From an uncultured Lachnospiraceae bacterium (lineage in GTDB: Bacteria; Bacillota; Clostridia; Lachnospirales; Lachnospiraceae), in assembly GCA_902794095.1 (NCBI GenBank), contig CADBFZ010000003.1, positions 124,001 to 188,000 on the forward strand: 64,000 bases of DNA. Direction: 5' to 3'. Positions 7,987 through 16,392 of this stretch are shown here, one piece after another (position 1 is the stretch's first letter; every line of letters starts with the position of its first letter). The notes under the pieces were generated by a model. It did no database searches, was not told where the DNA came from, and was given only the letters and a program-made list of their open reading frames with translations. A program made the position numbers and the translations under genes.

Positions 7987-8735
7987 GTATAGTCAGTACC
8001 TGGCATTATGTTCGATTGATCTACAGATCGGTACTATTTGTTTTGCTTCTGATCAGTTACATAAGGTTCAGATTTTATTCGGAAGCATCTATCATTGAGA
8101 GTGTTGAAAAGATGCCGACAATCATCGTTGTAACATGGGCTATATTTGTAGTGGAAATGATATTTAGATTTTTCCCATCAAAATACGAAAGCCCCGGATG
8201 TCAGAAACAGTTTGCAAAGAACTATATAAAATCAGGTTCGACGGAAATTGTAATCCACGACAATAATGCTACGATGCTTGTTGCTCTGATATGGGTGGTC
8301 TTTAATGGAGTCTTCGGAGCACTGTACATGACAGGTATTCTTGATGACGGAATCATGATACTTCTGTGCAGCGCATATTCCATCTGTGACATTATATGCA
8401 TTCTGTTCTTCTGCCCCTTCCAGAGCTGGTTCATGAAGAACAAATGCTGCAGCACTTGCAGGATTTACAACTGGGATTATGCAATGATGTTTACTCCGCT
8501 CTTTTTCGTAAGAAAATCTTACACATGGAGTTTGCTGGTTTTATCCGTAGCTTTGCTTATCCGCTGGGAAATAACATTTTATCTGCATCCCGAAAGATTT
8601 TCAGAGAAAACAAACGATTATCTTCAGTGTAAGAACTGCACCGAAAAACTGTGCACACACAAAAAACAGCTGAACTCGTTATGGAAACAGATTGAGAAAT
8701 ATACTGCAGAACGAATTAAACGTCTGAAGAAATAA
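7962..8735 (+). CDS. Cysteine-rich multi-pass membrane protein
   Basis: A 257-residue protein with about five hydrophobic helices (roughly residues 20-40, 50-68, 103-125, 132-150 and 190-208). Two soluble stretches are rich in cysteine: KCCSTCRIYNWDYAMMF in the middle and LQCKNCTEKLCTHKKQL near the C-terminus, which look like metal or redox sites. I have seen similar proteins as conserved hypotheticals in Clostridia but know no function. The start overlaps the phosphotransferase gene by 25 bp. It closes the accessory run. Confidence 0.65.
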   Translation: MQKKRRKLSIVSTWHYVRLIYRSVLFVLLLISYIRFRFYSEASIIESVEKMPTIIVVTWAIFVVEMIFRFFPSKYESPGCQKQFAKNYIKSGSTEIVIHDNNATMLVALIWVVFNGVFGALYMTGILDDGIMILLCSAYSICDIICILFFCPFQSWFMKNKCCSTCRIYNWDYAMMFTPLFFVRKSYTWSLLVLSVALLIRWEITFYLHPERFSEKTNDYLQCKNCTEKLCTHKKQLNSLWKQIEKYTAERIKRLKK

Positions 8736-8818
8736 TCATATCTGACAAAACAAAGCAAACAGGGACAGGTTTTAAATCTTGTATGACCATATAATTCTTT
8801 GTGAAAGGAGGGATACCG

Positions 8819-9658
8819 ATGGATTGGATAAAGACAATTAATAATTCCATAGCATATATGGAAGATAACCTTACAGAGGCAATCACCATGAATGATATTG
8901 CTGAACATGTAAACCTATCGGTGTTTCATTTTCACAGAGCATTTTCGATGCTTACGGAAATGTCACCGACAGAGTATCTGCGAAAAAGACGTCTTTCGCA
9001 GGCCGGTGCAGAGCTTGTAAACGGAGATGGTAAAGTAATCGATATAGCACTTAAATATGGTTACGAAACTCCGGAAAGTTTTACCAAAGCATTTACAAGG
9101 TTCCACGGCATATCACCCATGCAGGCCAAAAAGGGAAGTCCGGTTCAATTCATGAGCAGGTATACTGTAAAGATTGCAATTGAAGGAGGACAGATTATGG
9201 AATACAAGATTGAGAAAATGGAAGCTATGGATTTACTTGTGCGTGCAAAGAGTTTTCATGCAGAGACGAGCGAAACCGAGATTCCGAAATTCTGGGATGA
9301 GTACCTGGCAGATGAAGAATGCAGAAAGGTTCCTTGCTACCTGGGAGTATGCGCACAGCAGAAAACAGCAGGAGATGAGTTTAAGTATGGAATCGGATGT
9401 AAGGCATCGGATGTTAATGGAGTTCCGGCCGGATTTGAGATAATCCATATTCCGGAATATACATGGGCAGTCTTTAAGTGTGTAGGCCCTTCACCTGATG
9501 CAATTCAGGAAATGTGGGATAAGATCTATAAGGAATGGCTTCCGGTTTCCGAGTATGAATTAATTCCCGATTACGATATCGAAAATTATCTTCCCGGTGA
9601 TCCGTCATCGAAAGACTATGTGAGTGAGATATGTATTCCTGTAAGAAGCAACAAATAA
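8819..9658 (+). CDS. AraC family regulator with GyrI-like effector domain
   Basis: A 279-residue transcription factor. Residues 1-108 are an N-terminal AraC-type double helix-turn-helix (SVFHFHRAFSMLTEMSPTEY, then YETPESFTKAFTRFHG), and residues 125-279 a GyrI-like/AraC effector-binding domain of the Rob/BmrR type that binds amphipathic small molecules. ATG 8819 was chosen because AAAGGAGG lies 8 bases upstream; a GTG at 8801 sits within that site. It is followed by a strong terminator, so it is monocistronic. Such proteins usually activate export or detoxification genes. Confidence 0.9.
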   Translation: MDWIKTINNSIAYMEDNLTEAITMNDIAEHVNLSVFHFHRAFSMLTEMSPTEYLRKRRLSQAGAELVNGDGKVIDIALKYGYETPESFTKAFTRFHGISPMQAKKGSPVQFMSRYTVKIAIEGGQIMEYKIEKMEAMDLLVRAKSFHAETSETEIPKFWDEYLADEECRKVPCYLGVCAQQKTAGDEFKYGIGCKASDVNGVPAGFEIIHIPEYTWAVFKCVGPSPDAIQEMWDKIYKEWLPVSEYELIPDYDIENYLPGDPSSKDYVSEICIPVRSNK

Positions 9659-9669
9659 TATAATAAATT

Positions 9670-9706
9670 CCCCGGTTATCAAACGTTTCTGATAGCCGGG
9701 GTTTTG
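9670..9706 (+). terminator. Intrinsic terminator of the AraC gene
   Basis: An 11-bp stem (CCCCGGTTATC with GATAGCCGGGG, one G-T pair) with a 10-base loop, followed by TTTTG. Confidence 0.9.
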
Positions 9707-9715
9707 TGCTATGAT
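9707..9715 (+). promoter_or_regulatory. Extended -10 promoter for the Nudix operon
   Basis: TGCTATGAT is an extended -10 element directly after the terminator. Transcription would begin near 9721, which excludes an in-frame ATG at 9711 as the Nudix start and supports the GTG at 9747. Confidence 0.5.
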
Positions 9716-9746
9716 ACGGTGTAAAAGAATTGAAAGGAAATCAGGA

Positions 9747-10259
9747 GTGTTGAAGATCATTGATATAGTCGGAGACAACTATTTTGGTAAATGGGATAAA
9801 ACCCGTACGGCATGCAGAGGGATAGTAATTAAAGAAGGAAATATATTATTGTCTTATGAAACCAATACCGATCAGTGGATGATTCCTGGAGGCGGCCTCG
9901 AGGGTGACGAAGATGAGAAAGAATGCTGCATCCGTGAGATAGCGGAAGAAACCGGAATACTCGTAAAACCATCCGATTGTCTGTTTGAAATAGACGAATA
10001 CTACGAAGAGTGGAAGTGGGTAAACAGATACTTTGTCTGTGAAGAAGGCGGTACTACTCAGATGCATCTTACCGAAAGAGAGAAGGAAGTCGGTATGGAG
10101 CCCAGATGGCTTCCATTAGATGACATCATCAAGATTTTTTCTGAACATAGGAAATATGCGGATACTGATGAAATGCGTCGAGGAATGTATCTTCGTGAAT
10201 ATACAGCATTAAAAGAGTATTTAGAGTTACAAGAAAGGAACGGGAATGATAACATTTGA
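9747..10259 (+). CDS. Nudix hydrolase
   Basis: A 170-residue Nudix enzyme with an intact Nudix box: GGLEGDEDEKECCIREIAEE followed by TGI matches GX5EX7REUXEEXGU. It would hydrolyse a nucleoside diphosphate linked to another group; the substrate is unknown. GTG 9747 is preferred because GAAAGGA lies about 8-9 bases upstream and the earlier ATG overlaps the promoter. It overlaps the following GNAT gene by 14 bp, forming a two-gene unit. Confidence 0.87.
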   Translation: MLKIIDIVGDNYFGKWDKTRTACRGIVIKEGNILLSYETNTDQWMIPGGGLEGDEDEKECCIREIAEETGILVKPSDCLFEIDEYYEEWKWVNRYFVCEEGGTTQMHLTEREKEVGMEPRWLPLDDIIKIFSEHRKYADTDEMRRGMYLREYTALKEYLELQERNGNDNI

Positions 10260-10662
10260 CGATCACATTACTCCGGAAGAATATATGGAACTTCGCAAGA
10301 TGGTGGGATGGATGGAGTTCCCACTGGAAGAAGCGAAGAACTGTGTAGAAAATGCATATATGGTTATCTGCGTCAGAGATGATGATAAAGCTATCGGAGT
10401 TGTAAGACTGTTGTGGGATGGAGGATATGTTGCGTTTTTATCTGACGTAATAGTTGCACCTGAATACCAGAAGCAGGGAATAGGCAAGAAACTGGTTGAA
10501 TCTGTAATTCAGAGAATAAAGGATGATATGAAGCCGGGATTTAAAGTTAAATTGAATCTGAATGCTGCAAAGGGAAAAGAACCATTTTATGAAAAACTCG
10601 GTTTCAAAGTAAGACCTAATGAAGATACCGGAGCCGGAATGGATCAGTGGCTTACAGTTTAA
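10246..10662 (+). CDS. GNAT family N-acetyltransferase
   Basis: A 138-residue GNAT with the acetyl-CoA motif VAPEYQKQGIGKKLVES and the C-terminal PFYEKLGFKV element. It starts at ATG 10246 with GAAAGGA upstream, inside the end of the Nudix gene. The ending DTGAGMDQW is common in small-molecule or peptide acetyltransferases of Firmicutes. Substrate unknown. Confidence 0.88.
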   Translation: MITFDDHITPEEYMELRKMVGWMEFPLEEAKNCVENAYMVICVRDDDKAIGVVRLLWDGGYVAFLSDVIVAPEYQKQGIGKKLVESVIQRIKDDMKPGFKVKLNLNAAKGKEPFYEKLGFKVRPNEDTGAGMDQWLTV

Positions 10663-10681
10663 ATAATCCGGAGAGATGAAA

Positions 10682-11731
10682 ATGAGAAAGAAATGTATTA
10701 CAATGTCGATTGCATTAATGCTTGCACTCAGTGCATGCGCAAGTGACAGACAGGAGGATGTTATTGTGTCAGATAACAATAACGTATCTGAAGCAACAGA
10801 AATCAGCGAGGAGGATATGAGCTCTTTCGCAAGTGGTATTGCTTCTGATGAAACAGAAGAAGCATCGGAAGAAGAGACCGCAGAACAGGAAATTGTTCTG
10901 AACGATGAGATAGAGGAAAGATGCCCCACGACTTTAACCGTAACGCGTTCAGATGTGGAGTACGGTGAGTTTACTCACGGAACATATTATTCCGAGACCT
11001 GCGGAATGGAGAGAGGATACAGCATCCTTCTTCCGGCAGACTACAGCGAAGACAAACAGTATCCGGTACTGTATCTGCTTCACGGAATTTTCGGAGATGA
11101 GTATTCTTTTTCCGGAGATTCGGGAAATAAGATAAAAGAGATCGTCGGAAATATGGCTGCGGACGGACTGATCGAAGAAACCATCATCGTATGTCCCAAT
11201 ATGTTCGCAGCATGGGATCCCGATCAGAAGCCGGGATTTGATGCGGAGAGTTGTCTTCCTTATGATAACTTTATCAATGATCTGACAAACGATCTTATGC
11301 CTTATATCGAAGAAAACTATTCCGTTCTTACCGGAAGAGAAAATACTTATCTGGCCGGATTTTCCATGGGCGGACGAGAGACTATTTATATCACTTTGAA
11401 GAGACCTGAGCTTTTCGGTTATGTATGCGCAATCTCGGCAGCTCCGGGAGTAGTTGCAACAACGGATAAGTTCATGAGTCATCCCGGACAGATGGAAGAA
11501 AGCGAAATGCTTTTTGAAGAGGGTGCAACAGAGCCCAATGTATTTATCATCTGTTGCGGAACAAACGATTCTGTTGTGGGAGATTATCCTAAGTCATATC
11601 ACGAGATTATGGAAGCAAACGGATGCAATCACATCTGGTATGAGATAACCGGCGCGGATCATGATAACAATGCGATAAGAAGCGGACTTTACAATCTGTT
11701 TAAACAGATTGCATATGATAAGAAAGCTTAA
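10682..11731 (+). CDS. Secreted lipoprotein esterase (EstD/feruloyl-esterase-like)
   Basis: A 349-residue alpha/beta hydrolase anchored outside the membrane. Residues 1-20 are a lipoprotein signal ending in the lipobox LSAC, followed by an acidic low-complexity linker to about residue 80. The catalytic domain has YLLHGIFGDE (oxyanion region), the nucleophile elbow GFSMGG and a C-terminal GADHDNNAI histidine, matching the Pfam putative esterase family used for acetyl-xylan or feruloyl ester cleavage and siderophore esters. ATG 10682 gives an 8-base spacing to GGAG, whereas ATG 10676 would be too close. Confidence 0.85.
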   Translation: MRKKCITMSIALMLALSACASDRQEDVIVSDNNNVSEATEISEEDMSSFASGIASDETEEASEEETAEQEIVLNDEIEERCPTTLTVTRSDVEYGEFTHGTYYSETCGMERGYSILLPADYSEDKQYPVLYLLHGIFGDEYSFSGDSGNKIKEIVGNMAADGLIEETIIVCPNMFAAWDPDQKPGFDAESCLPYDNFINDLTNDLMPYIEENYSVLTGRENTYLAGFSMGGRETIYITLKRPELFGYVCAISAAPGVVATTDKFMSHPGQMEESEMLFEEGATEPNVFIICCGTNDSVVGDYPKSYHEIMEANGCNHIWYEITGADHDNNAIRSGLYNLFKQIAYDKKA

Positions 11732-11746
11732 TTTTTCAATAAACCC

Positions 11747-11775
11747 TTGCAATTTTGCCTGATAAAGGGTATAAG
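11747..11775 (+). promoter_or_regulatory. Promoter of the thiamin operon
   Basis: TTGCAA (11747-11752), a 17-base spacer and TATAAG (11770-11775) lie directly upstream of the TPP aptamer. Confidence 0.65.
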
Positions 11776-11786
11776 AATTAAGGAAT

Positions 11787-11880
11787 AAAGTCAGGGGAGC
11801 TTGTGTAGCAGGCTGAGAGGAAGTAATCAAACTTCGACCCTTAAACCTGATGCGGATAATGCCGTCGTAGGAAGTCATAC
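11787..11880 (+). promoter_or_regulatory. TPP riboswitch aptamer (THI element)
   Basis: The conserved TPP-binding segments appear in order: GCTGAGA (11812-11818), the CTTCGACCCTTAAACCTGAT block (AACCTGAT 11844-11851) and GGATAATGCC (11854-11863). With the terminator that follows at once, this is an off-switch: TPP binding should favour termination before thiW. All downstream genes are thiamin genes, which confirms the call. Confidence 0.95.
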
Positions 11881-11893
11881 ACAAGGATTTTTT

Positions 11894-11931
11894 ACAGGAG
11901 GATGCCCAAAAGGTATTCTCCTGTTTTTTTA
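11894..11931 (+). terminator. TPP-controlled attenuator terminator
   Basis: ACAGGAG (11894-11900) pairs with CTCCTGT (11918-11924), extended inward by GATGCC/GGTATT, and is followed by seven T. It is the expression platform of the TPP riboswitch. Confidence 0.85.
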
Positions 11932-11946
11932 TCTTCTGAGAAAGGA

Positions 11947-12073
11947 GGGAATAAACCACAGATGTGGCGGACTGAGGGGGAGCGCCCTGAGTCTAGTATT
12001 ATGCGATGGGAAGCCGTGTTCCGGCGTGAGAGGATGCCAGTAAGCATCGACCGAACTACTATGTGGGTATCCC
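11947..12073 (+). ncRNA. Unrecognised structured leader RNA before thiW
   Basis: Between the TPP terminator and thiW lie 160 bases that hold no plausible gene but fold well. GGGA (11947-11950) and CCACA (11956-11960) can pair with TCCC (12070-12073) and TGTGG (12062-12066), closing a domain. Inside are GACT-AGGG with CCCT-AGTC (about 11970-11993), GCCG with CGGC (12013-12024) and GATGC with GCATC (12033-12048). CCACA can instead pair with TGTGG at 11963-11967, and CGATG (12004-12008) with CATCG (12045-12049), so alternative folds exist. It matches no riboswitch consensus I can recall, and it is not a second TPP aptamer. Confidence 0.45.
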
Positions 12074-12099
12074 AACTTTTTAAAAGGAGAAAATAAGTC

Positions 12100-12618
12100 A
12101 TGAAAAAAACTAACACTAAGAAATTGGCAGTTGCAGGTGCGTTCTGCGCCGTAGCGGTTGTAGGAAGTCTGTTTTCTTTTCCTGTTTTGGGAAGTAAATG
12201 TGCACCTGTTCAGCATATGGTAAACATCATGTGCGCAGTTATTCTCGGTCCTGTATACGGAGTGGCAGTTGCTTTTGCTGCTTCACTATTCCGTAATCTT
12301 CTCGGCCTTGGAAGTTTAATGGCATTTCCCGGAAGTATGTTCGGAGCTCTGCTGTGCGGAGTGGTTTATTCAAAGACAAAGAACATACCTGCGACATTAA
12401 TCGGAGAGGTATTCGGTACAGCGGTTCTCGGAGGACTGTGCGCATATCCTGTTGCTATTTTCTTTATGGGGAAAAACGCAGCTGAACTTGCCTTTTATGT
12501 GTATATAATTCCTTTCCTGATCTCAACCGCAGGTGGTGCGATCATTTCGGCTGTGTTGATCTACAGTCTTAAGAAATCGGGAATTCTTCAGAACATGCAG
12601 GATTCATTAAATAAGTAA
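12100..12618 (+). CDS. thiW: ThiW, ECF-type thiamin-precursor transporter S component
   Basis: A 172-residue membrane protein of about five to six helices, matching the ThiW family (FPVLGSKCAPVQHMVN, then FRNLLGLGSLMAFPGSMFGA). ThiW proteins are substrate-binding S components of energy-coupling-factor transporters and are thought to import the thiazole moiety. The gene is first in the thi operon after the TPP switch. No A/A'/T components are nearby, so it would use a shared energising module encoded elsewhere. Confidence 0.92.
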   Translation: MKKTNTKKLAVAGAFCAVAVVGSLFSFPVLGSKCAPVQHMVNIMCAVILGPVYGVAVAFAASLFRNLLGLGSLMAFPGSMFGALLCGVVYSKTKNIPATLIGEVFGTAVLGGLCAYPVAIFFMGKNAAELAFYVYIIPFLISTAGGAIISAVLIYSLKKSGILQNMQDSLNK

Positions 12619-12629
12619 GAGGATGAAAT

Positions 12630-13451
12630 ATGTTTCAAAAAATGTTTGAGAACGTAAGAGGTAAGAATCCGCTCATCCACAACATTACAAATTATGTAAC
12701 GGTTAATGACTGTGCAAATATAGTGATTGCCTGTGGAGCTTCTCCCATCATGGCAGATGATAAAGATGAAGTGGAAGATATCACGAATATTTGTGACGGA
12801 CTTAATATCAATATCGGAACCTTAAACAGCAGAACAATTGAATCCATGCTGATTGCCGGAAAGAGAGCCAACGAACTTGGGCATCCGGTTGTACTGGATC
12901 CTGTAGGTGTGGGTGCATCGAAGCTTCGTACTGAAACAGCACTGCGTCTTCTTAATGAAATTAAGTTCACAGTCATCCGCGGAAATATTTCCGAAATAAA
13001 AACTTTGGCAGTAGGAAGCGCAACGAACAAGGGCGTGGACGCAGGTATCGGAGACAGAATAAGTGAAGATAATCTTGATGATGCGATATGCCTTGCCAAA
13101 GCGTTTGCAGAAAAGACAGGAGCTGTAGTTGCAATCACAGGAAGTGTTGATATCGTTGCTGACAGTCAGAAAGCATATTGCATAAGAAACGGACATCAGA
13201 TGATGTCTTCGGTTACAGGAACGGGTTGCCAGCTTTCTGCCATGACAGCAGCTTTTGTAACAGCAAATCCGGATCACGTCTTGGACGCTACAGCAGCTGC
13301 AGTATCTGCAATGGGTTACGCAGGGGAAATAGCTTACGGCAGAATGAGTAAACAGGATGGAAATTCTTCTTACAGAAATTACATCATCGATGCAATCTAC
13401 AATATGACTCCCGAAGACCTTAAGAAAGGAGCTAAATATGAAGTGCGATAA
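12630..13451 (+). CDS. thiM: Hydroxyethylthiazole kinase ThiM
   Basis: A 273-residue ribokinase-fold enzyme that phosphorylates 4-methyl-5-(2-hydroxyethyl)thiazole. Hallmarks are NPLIHNITNYVTVNDCAN at the N-terminus, HPVVLDPVGVGAS, and the SSVTGTGCQLSAM anion-hole/catalytic segment. It salvages the thiazole presumably imported by ThiW. Its 3' end overlaps thiE by 14 bp. Confidence 0.95.
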   Translation: MFQKMFENVRGKNPLIHNITNYVTVNDCANIVIACGASPIMADDKDEVEDITNICDGLNINIGTLNSRTIESMLIAGKRANELGHPVVLDPVGVGASKLRTETALRLLNEIKFTVIRGNISEIKTLAVGSATNKGVDAGIGDRISEDNLDDAICLAKAFAEKTGAVVAITGSVDIVADSQKAYCIRNGHQMMSSVTGTGCQLSAMTAAFVTANPDHVLDATAAAVSAMGYAGEIAYGRMSKQDGNSSYRNYIIDAIYNMTPEDLKKGAKYEVR

Positions 13452-14079
13452 AAGTATGATGCTGTTGTATGCAGTTACCGACAGAGCATGGACAGGAAAT
13501 CAAACTTTATATGAGCAGGTTGAGTCTGCATTAAAGGGTGGAGTTACCTGTGTTCAGCTCCGTGAAAAAGAATTAGATGATGAGGCTTTTCTTAAAGAGG
13601 CATTGGAAATCTCTAAGCTGTGCAAAAGCTATAATGTACCGTTTTTCATTAATGACAATGTTGATATTGCAATCAAGTGTCATGCGGACGGTATCCATGT
13701 CGGTCAGGAAGATATGGAAGCATCACGTGTTCGCGAGAGAGTCGGAGAAGATATGATGATCGGTGTATCGGTACACTCTGTAGACGAAGCTTTGGAAGCT
13801 GTAAAAAACGGAGCAGATTGTCTCGGAGTAGGTTCAATGTTTTCTACATCTACGAAAAAAGATGTGGACCTGCTTCCGAAAGAAACGCTTCGTGATATAT
13901 GCGCTGCTGTTGATATACCCGTGGTAGCGATAGGGGGAATAAACAGATCAAATATTCTTAAGCTTTCCGGAAGCGGAGCAGATGGCGTGGCTTTAGTAAG
14001 TGCGATCTTTGCATCCGAAGATATTGAAAGTGAATGCAGGGAGCTTTATAAGCTGTCTGAAGAAATGATAAAAGCCTGA
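13438..14079 (+). CDS. thiE: Thiamine phosphate synthase ThiE
   Basis: A 213-residue TIM-barrel enzyme joining HMP pyrophosphate and thiazole phosphate to thiamin phosphate. Seen are YAVTDRAW, GVTCVQLREKELDD, FINDNVDIAI, DGIHVGQEDM and the phosphate-binding VVAIGGIN. The ATG at 13438 has AAGAAAGGAG upstream and overlaps thiM, so the two are coupled. Confidence 0.95.
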   Translation: MKCDKSMMLLYAVTDRAWTGNQTLYEQVESALKGGVTCVQLREKELDDEAFLKEALEISKLCKSYNVPFFINDNVDIAIKCHADGIHVGQEDMEASRVRERVGEDMMIGVSVHSVDEALEAVKNGADCLGVGSMFSTSTKKDVDLLPKETLRDICAAVDIPVVAIGGINRSNILKLSGSGADGVALVSAIFASEDIESECRELYKLSEEMIKA

Positions 14080-14087
14080 AAACGATT

Positions 14088-14118
14088 GCGGCAGATTGGG
14101 GGCACCACCTTAAGCCGC
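14088..14118 (+). other. Hairpin between thiE and thiD
   Basis: GCGGC (14088-14092) pairs with GCCGC (14114-14118), with further partial pairing inside. No T-run follows, so it is not a convincing terminator; it may affect mRNA stability. Confidence 0.3.
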
Positions 14119-14153
14119 TATATAAAACGATGCTGATGTGAAAGGAGTTCATT

Positions 14154-14957
14154 ATGAAAATGAAAACAGCATTGACCATTGCGGGAAGCGACTGCAGTGG
14201 AGGCGCCGGAATTCAAGCAGATTTGAAAACAATGACGATGAATGGTGTTTATGCCATGAGTGTGATAACCGCACTGACGGCACAAAACACTACCGGTGTA
14301 AGAGGAGTACAGGAAGTTACTCCGGATTTTTTGGTTCAGCAGATTGATGCGGTATTTGAGGATATCCGTCCTGATGCTGTAAAGATCGGAATGGTAAGTT
14401 CAGGTGATCTGATAAAGGTCATTTCCGAAAGGTTATCAAAATACAATGCGGAAAATATCGTGCTGGATACGGTAATGGTAGCAACCAGCGGAGCAAGACT
14501 TATCAGTGAAGATGCCATAGATACACTTAAGGAGCATCTGATACCTCTTGCCACAGTGATCACTCCCAATATTCCCGAAGCGCAGGTTTTGGCGGATATG
14601 ACTATCCAAAGTGAAGATGAAATGCTCCGCGCCGCGGAAAAGATTGCAAAGACATACACCTGTGCTGTTTTATTAAAAGGCGGGCACAGTATAAATGATG
14701 CCAACGATCTCTTATACAGGGACGGATCGTATAAATGGTTTAAAGGAAAGCGGATTGATAATCCAAATACTCACGGTACGGGATGCACCCTGTCCAGTGC
14801 GATAGCAGCTAATCTTGCAAAAGGCTGTGACCTCGAAGCATCCGTACAAAGAGCCAAGGATTATATCTCGGGTGCACTGTCCTATATGCTGGATCTTGGA
14901 GAGGGCTCAGGACCAATGAACCATGCTTTTGATCTTACAGGTGAGTTTTCAAAATAA
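14154..14957 (+). CDS. thiD: Bifunctional HMP/HMP-phosphate kinase ThiD
   Basis: A 267-residue ribokinase-family enzyme phosphorylating hydroxymethylpyrimidine twice. Motifs: [19 protein letters not shown] at the N-terminus, VLLKGGHS and [18 protein letters not shown] with the catalytic Cys/Asp region. GAAAGGAG (14139-14146) precedes ATG 14154. It supplies HMP pyrophosphate to ThiE. Confidence 0.95.
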   Translation: MKMKTALTIAGSDCSGGAGIQADLKTMTMNGVYAMSVITALTAQNTTGVRGVQEVTPDFLVQQIDAVFEDIRPDAVKIGMVSSGDLIKVISERLSKYNAENIVLDTVMVATSGARLISEDAIDTLKEHLIPLATVITPNIPEAQVLADMTIQSEDEMLRAAEKIAKTYTCAVLLKGGHSINDANDLLYRDGSYKWFKGKRIDNPNTHGTGCTLSSAIAANLAKGCDLEASVQRAKDYISGALSYMLDLGEGSGPMNHAFDLTGEFSK

Positions 14958-14980
14958 TCATGCTTGAAAGGAAATATATA

Positions 14981-16285
14981 ATGAGAAATTACACTACACA
15001 AATGGATGCCGCAAGACAGGGTATCATCACTCCTGAAATGAAAGCAGTTGCAAAAAAAGAGTACAGAACGGAAGAGGAGATAAGAGACCTTGAAGCAAAG
15101 GGACAGGTTGCCATTTGTGCAAACAAGCTTCATACATGTATCGATCCAAGCGGTGTAGGATCAATGCTTCGAACCAAGATCAATGTCAATCTTGGAGTAT
15201 CAAAAGACTGCAAGGATTATGATGTTGAGATGGAGAAGGTGATGGCTGCCGTTAATATGGGAGCGGAAGCTATAATGGATCTTTCATCACATGGAAATAC
15301 ACAGCCTTTCAGGAAAAAGCTGACTTCGGAGTGTCCTGCCATGATAGGAACGGTACCTGTGTATGACAGTGTGATTCATTATCAGAGAGATCTGGCAACA
15401 CTTACCGCAAAGGACTTTATCGATGTTGTACGTCTGCATGCCGAGGACGGAGTTGATTTTGTCACTCTTCACTGCGGAATCACGCGTAAGACCATCGAAC
15501 AGATCAAAAAGCATAAGAGAAAGATGAATATCGTATCCCGCGGAGGATCCCTTGTCTTTGCATGGATGTGCATGACGGGTGAAGAAAATCCGTTTTACGA
15601 ATATTATGATGAGATTCTTGAAATTTGCCGTGAATATGATGTGACCATATCACTTGGAGATGCCTGCCGTCCGGGATGCCTTGCGGATGCAAGTGATGTA
15701 TGTCAGATCGAAGAACTTGTCAGACTCGGGGAACTTACTAAAAGAGCATGGGAAAAGGATGTTCAGGTAATGGTTGAAGGTCCGGGACATATGCCCATGG
15801 ATCAGATCGAGGCGAACATGAAGCTTCAGCAGACTATCTGTATGGGAGCTCCTTTTTATGTACTGGGACCTCTTGTTACGGATATTGCTCCCGGATATGA
15901 TCATATTACTTCCGCAATAGGCGGAGCTATTGCTGCGGCAAGCGGTGCGGCATTCCTTTGTTACGTAACTCCTGCCGAGCACCTGGCACTTCCCAATCTT
16001 GATGATGTAAAGCAGGGAATCATTGCATCGAAGATAGCAGCACATGCAGCTGATATTGCCAAGAAGATACCTCATGCGAGAGACATAGACGACCGTATGG
16101 GTGATGCGCGCAGAGTACTTGACTGGGATGCCCAATGGGAATGTGCACTGGATCCGGAAACAGCAAAAAGCATTCGTGACGACCGTAAGCCCGAACACGA
16201 TGATACCTGTTCCATGTGTGGAAAATTCTGTGCGGTCAGAAGTATGAATAAAGCACTTAACGGTGAATATATCGATATTCTGTGA
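14981..16285 (+). CDS. thiC: Phosphomethylpyrimidine synthase ThiC
   Basis: A 434-residue radical-SAM enzyme converting aminoimidazole ribotide to HMP phosphate. Visible are [27 protein letters not shown] [28 protein letters not shown], and a C-terminal iron-sulfur motif CSMCGKFC. The cysteine spacing is CX2CX3C, as in short clostridial ThiC, instead of the CX2CX4C of long forms. ATG 14981 has GAAAGGAA upstream; an earlier start at 14960 lacks one. No thiazole-synthesis genes (thiG/H/F/S) are in the operon, so thiazole is salvaged. Confidence 0.94.
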   Translation: MRNYTTQMDAARQGIITPEMKAVAKKEYRTEEEIRDLEAKGQVAICANKLHTCIDPSGVGSMLRTKINVNLGVSKDCKDYDVEMEKVMAAVNMGAEAIMDLSSHGNTQPFRKKLTSECPAMIGTVPVYDSVIHYQRDLATLTAKDFIDVVRLHAEDGVDFVTLHCGITRKTIEQIKKHKRKMNIVSRGGSLVFAWMCMTGEENPFYEYYDEILEICREYDVTISLGDACRPGCLADASDVCQIEELVRLGELTKRAWEKDVQVMVEGPGHMPMDQIEANMKLQQTICMGAPFYVLGPLVTDIAPGYDHITSAIGGAIAAASGAAFLCYVTPAEHLALPNLDDVKQGIIASKIAAHAADIAKKIPHARDIDDRMGDARRVLDWDAQWECALDPETAKSIRDDRKPEHDDTCSMCGKFCAVRSMNKALNGEYIDIL

Positions 16286-16342
16286 CTTATTTGGAAATAA
16301 TAGGGTCTGATACGGTTTAGGTATAATTAATTAAATAAAGTG

Positions 16343-16351
16343 TGGTATTCT
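16343..16351 (+). promoter_or_regulatory. Extended -10 promoter of the diguanylate cyclase gene
   Basis: TGGTATTCT fits TGnTATNNT about 42 bases before the start codon. A TATAAT at 16322 without a -35 is an alternative. Confidence 0.4.
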
Positions 16352-16392
16352 ATTATGTGTGATCCTGCTCCAAAGAGAGGAGATATATATAT

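Noticed and set aside
11801..12043. Small ORFs across the TPP riboswitch region
   Set aside because: They coincide with conserved riboswitch and terminator sequence and lack credible starts.
11947..12073. Possible second TPP riboswitch in tandem
   Set aside because: CTGAG and CCCTGAG resemble parts of the THI element, but the GCTGAGA/AACCTGAT/GGATAATGCC series is absent.
15650..16198. - strand ORF of 182 codons inside thiC
   Set aside because: Shadow of thiC; composition is Ser/Cys/His rich and no start signal is present.
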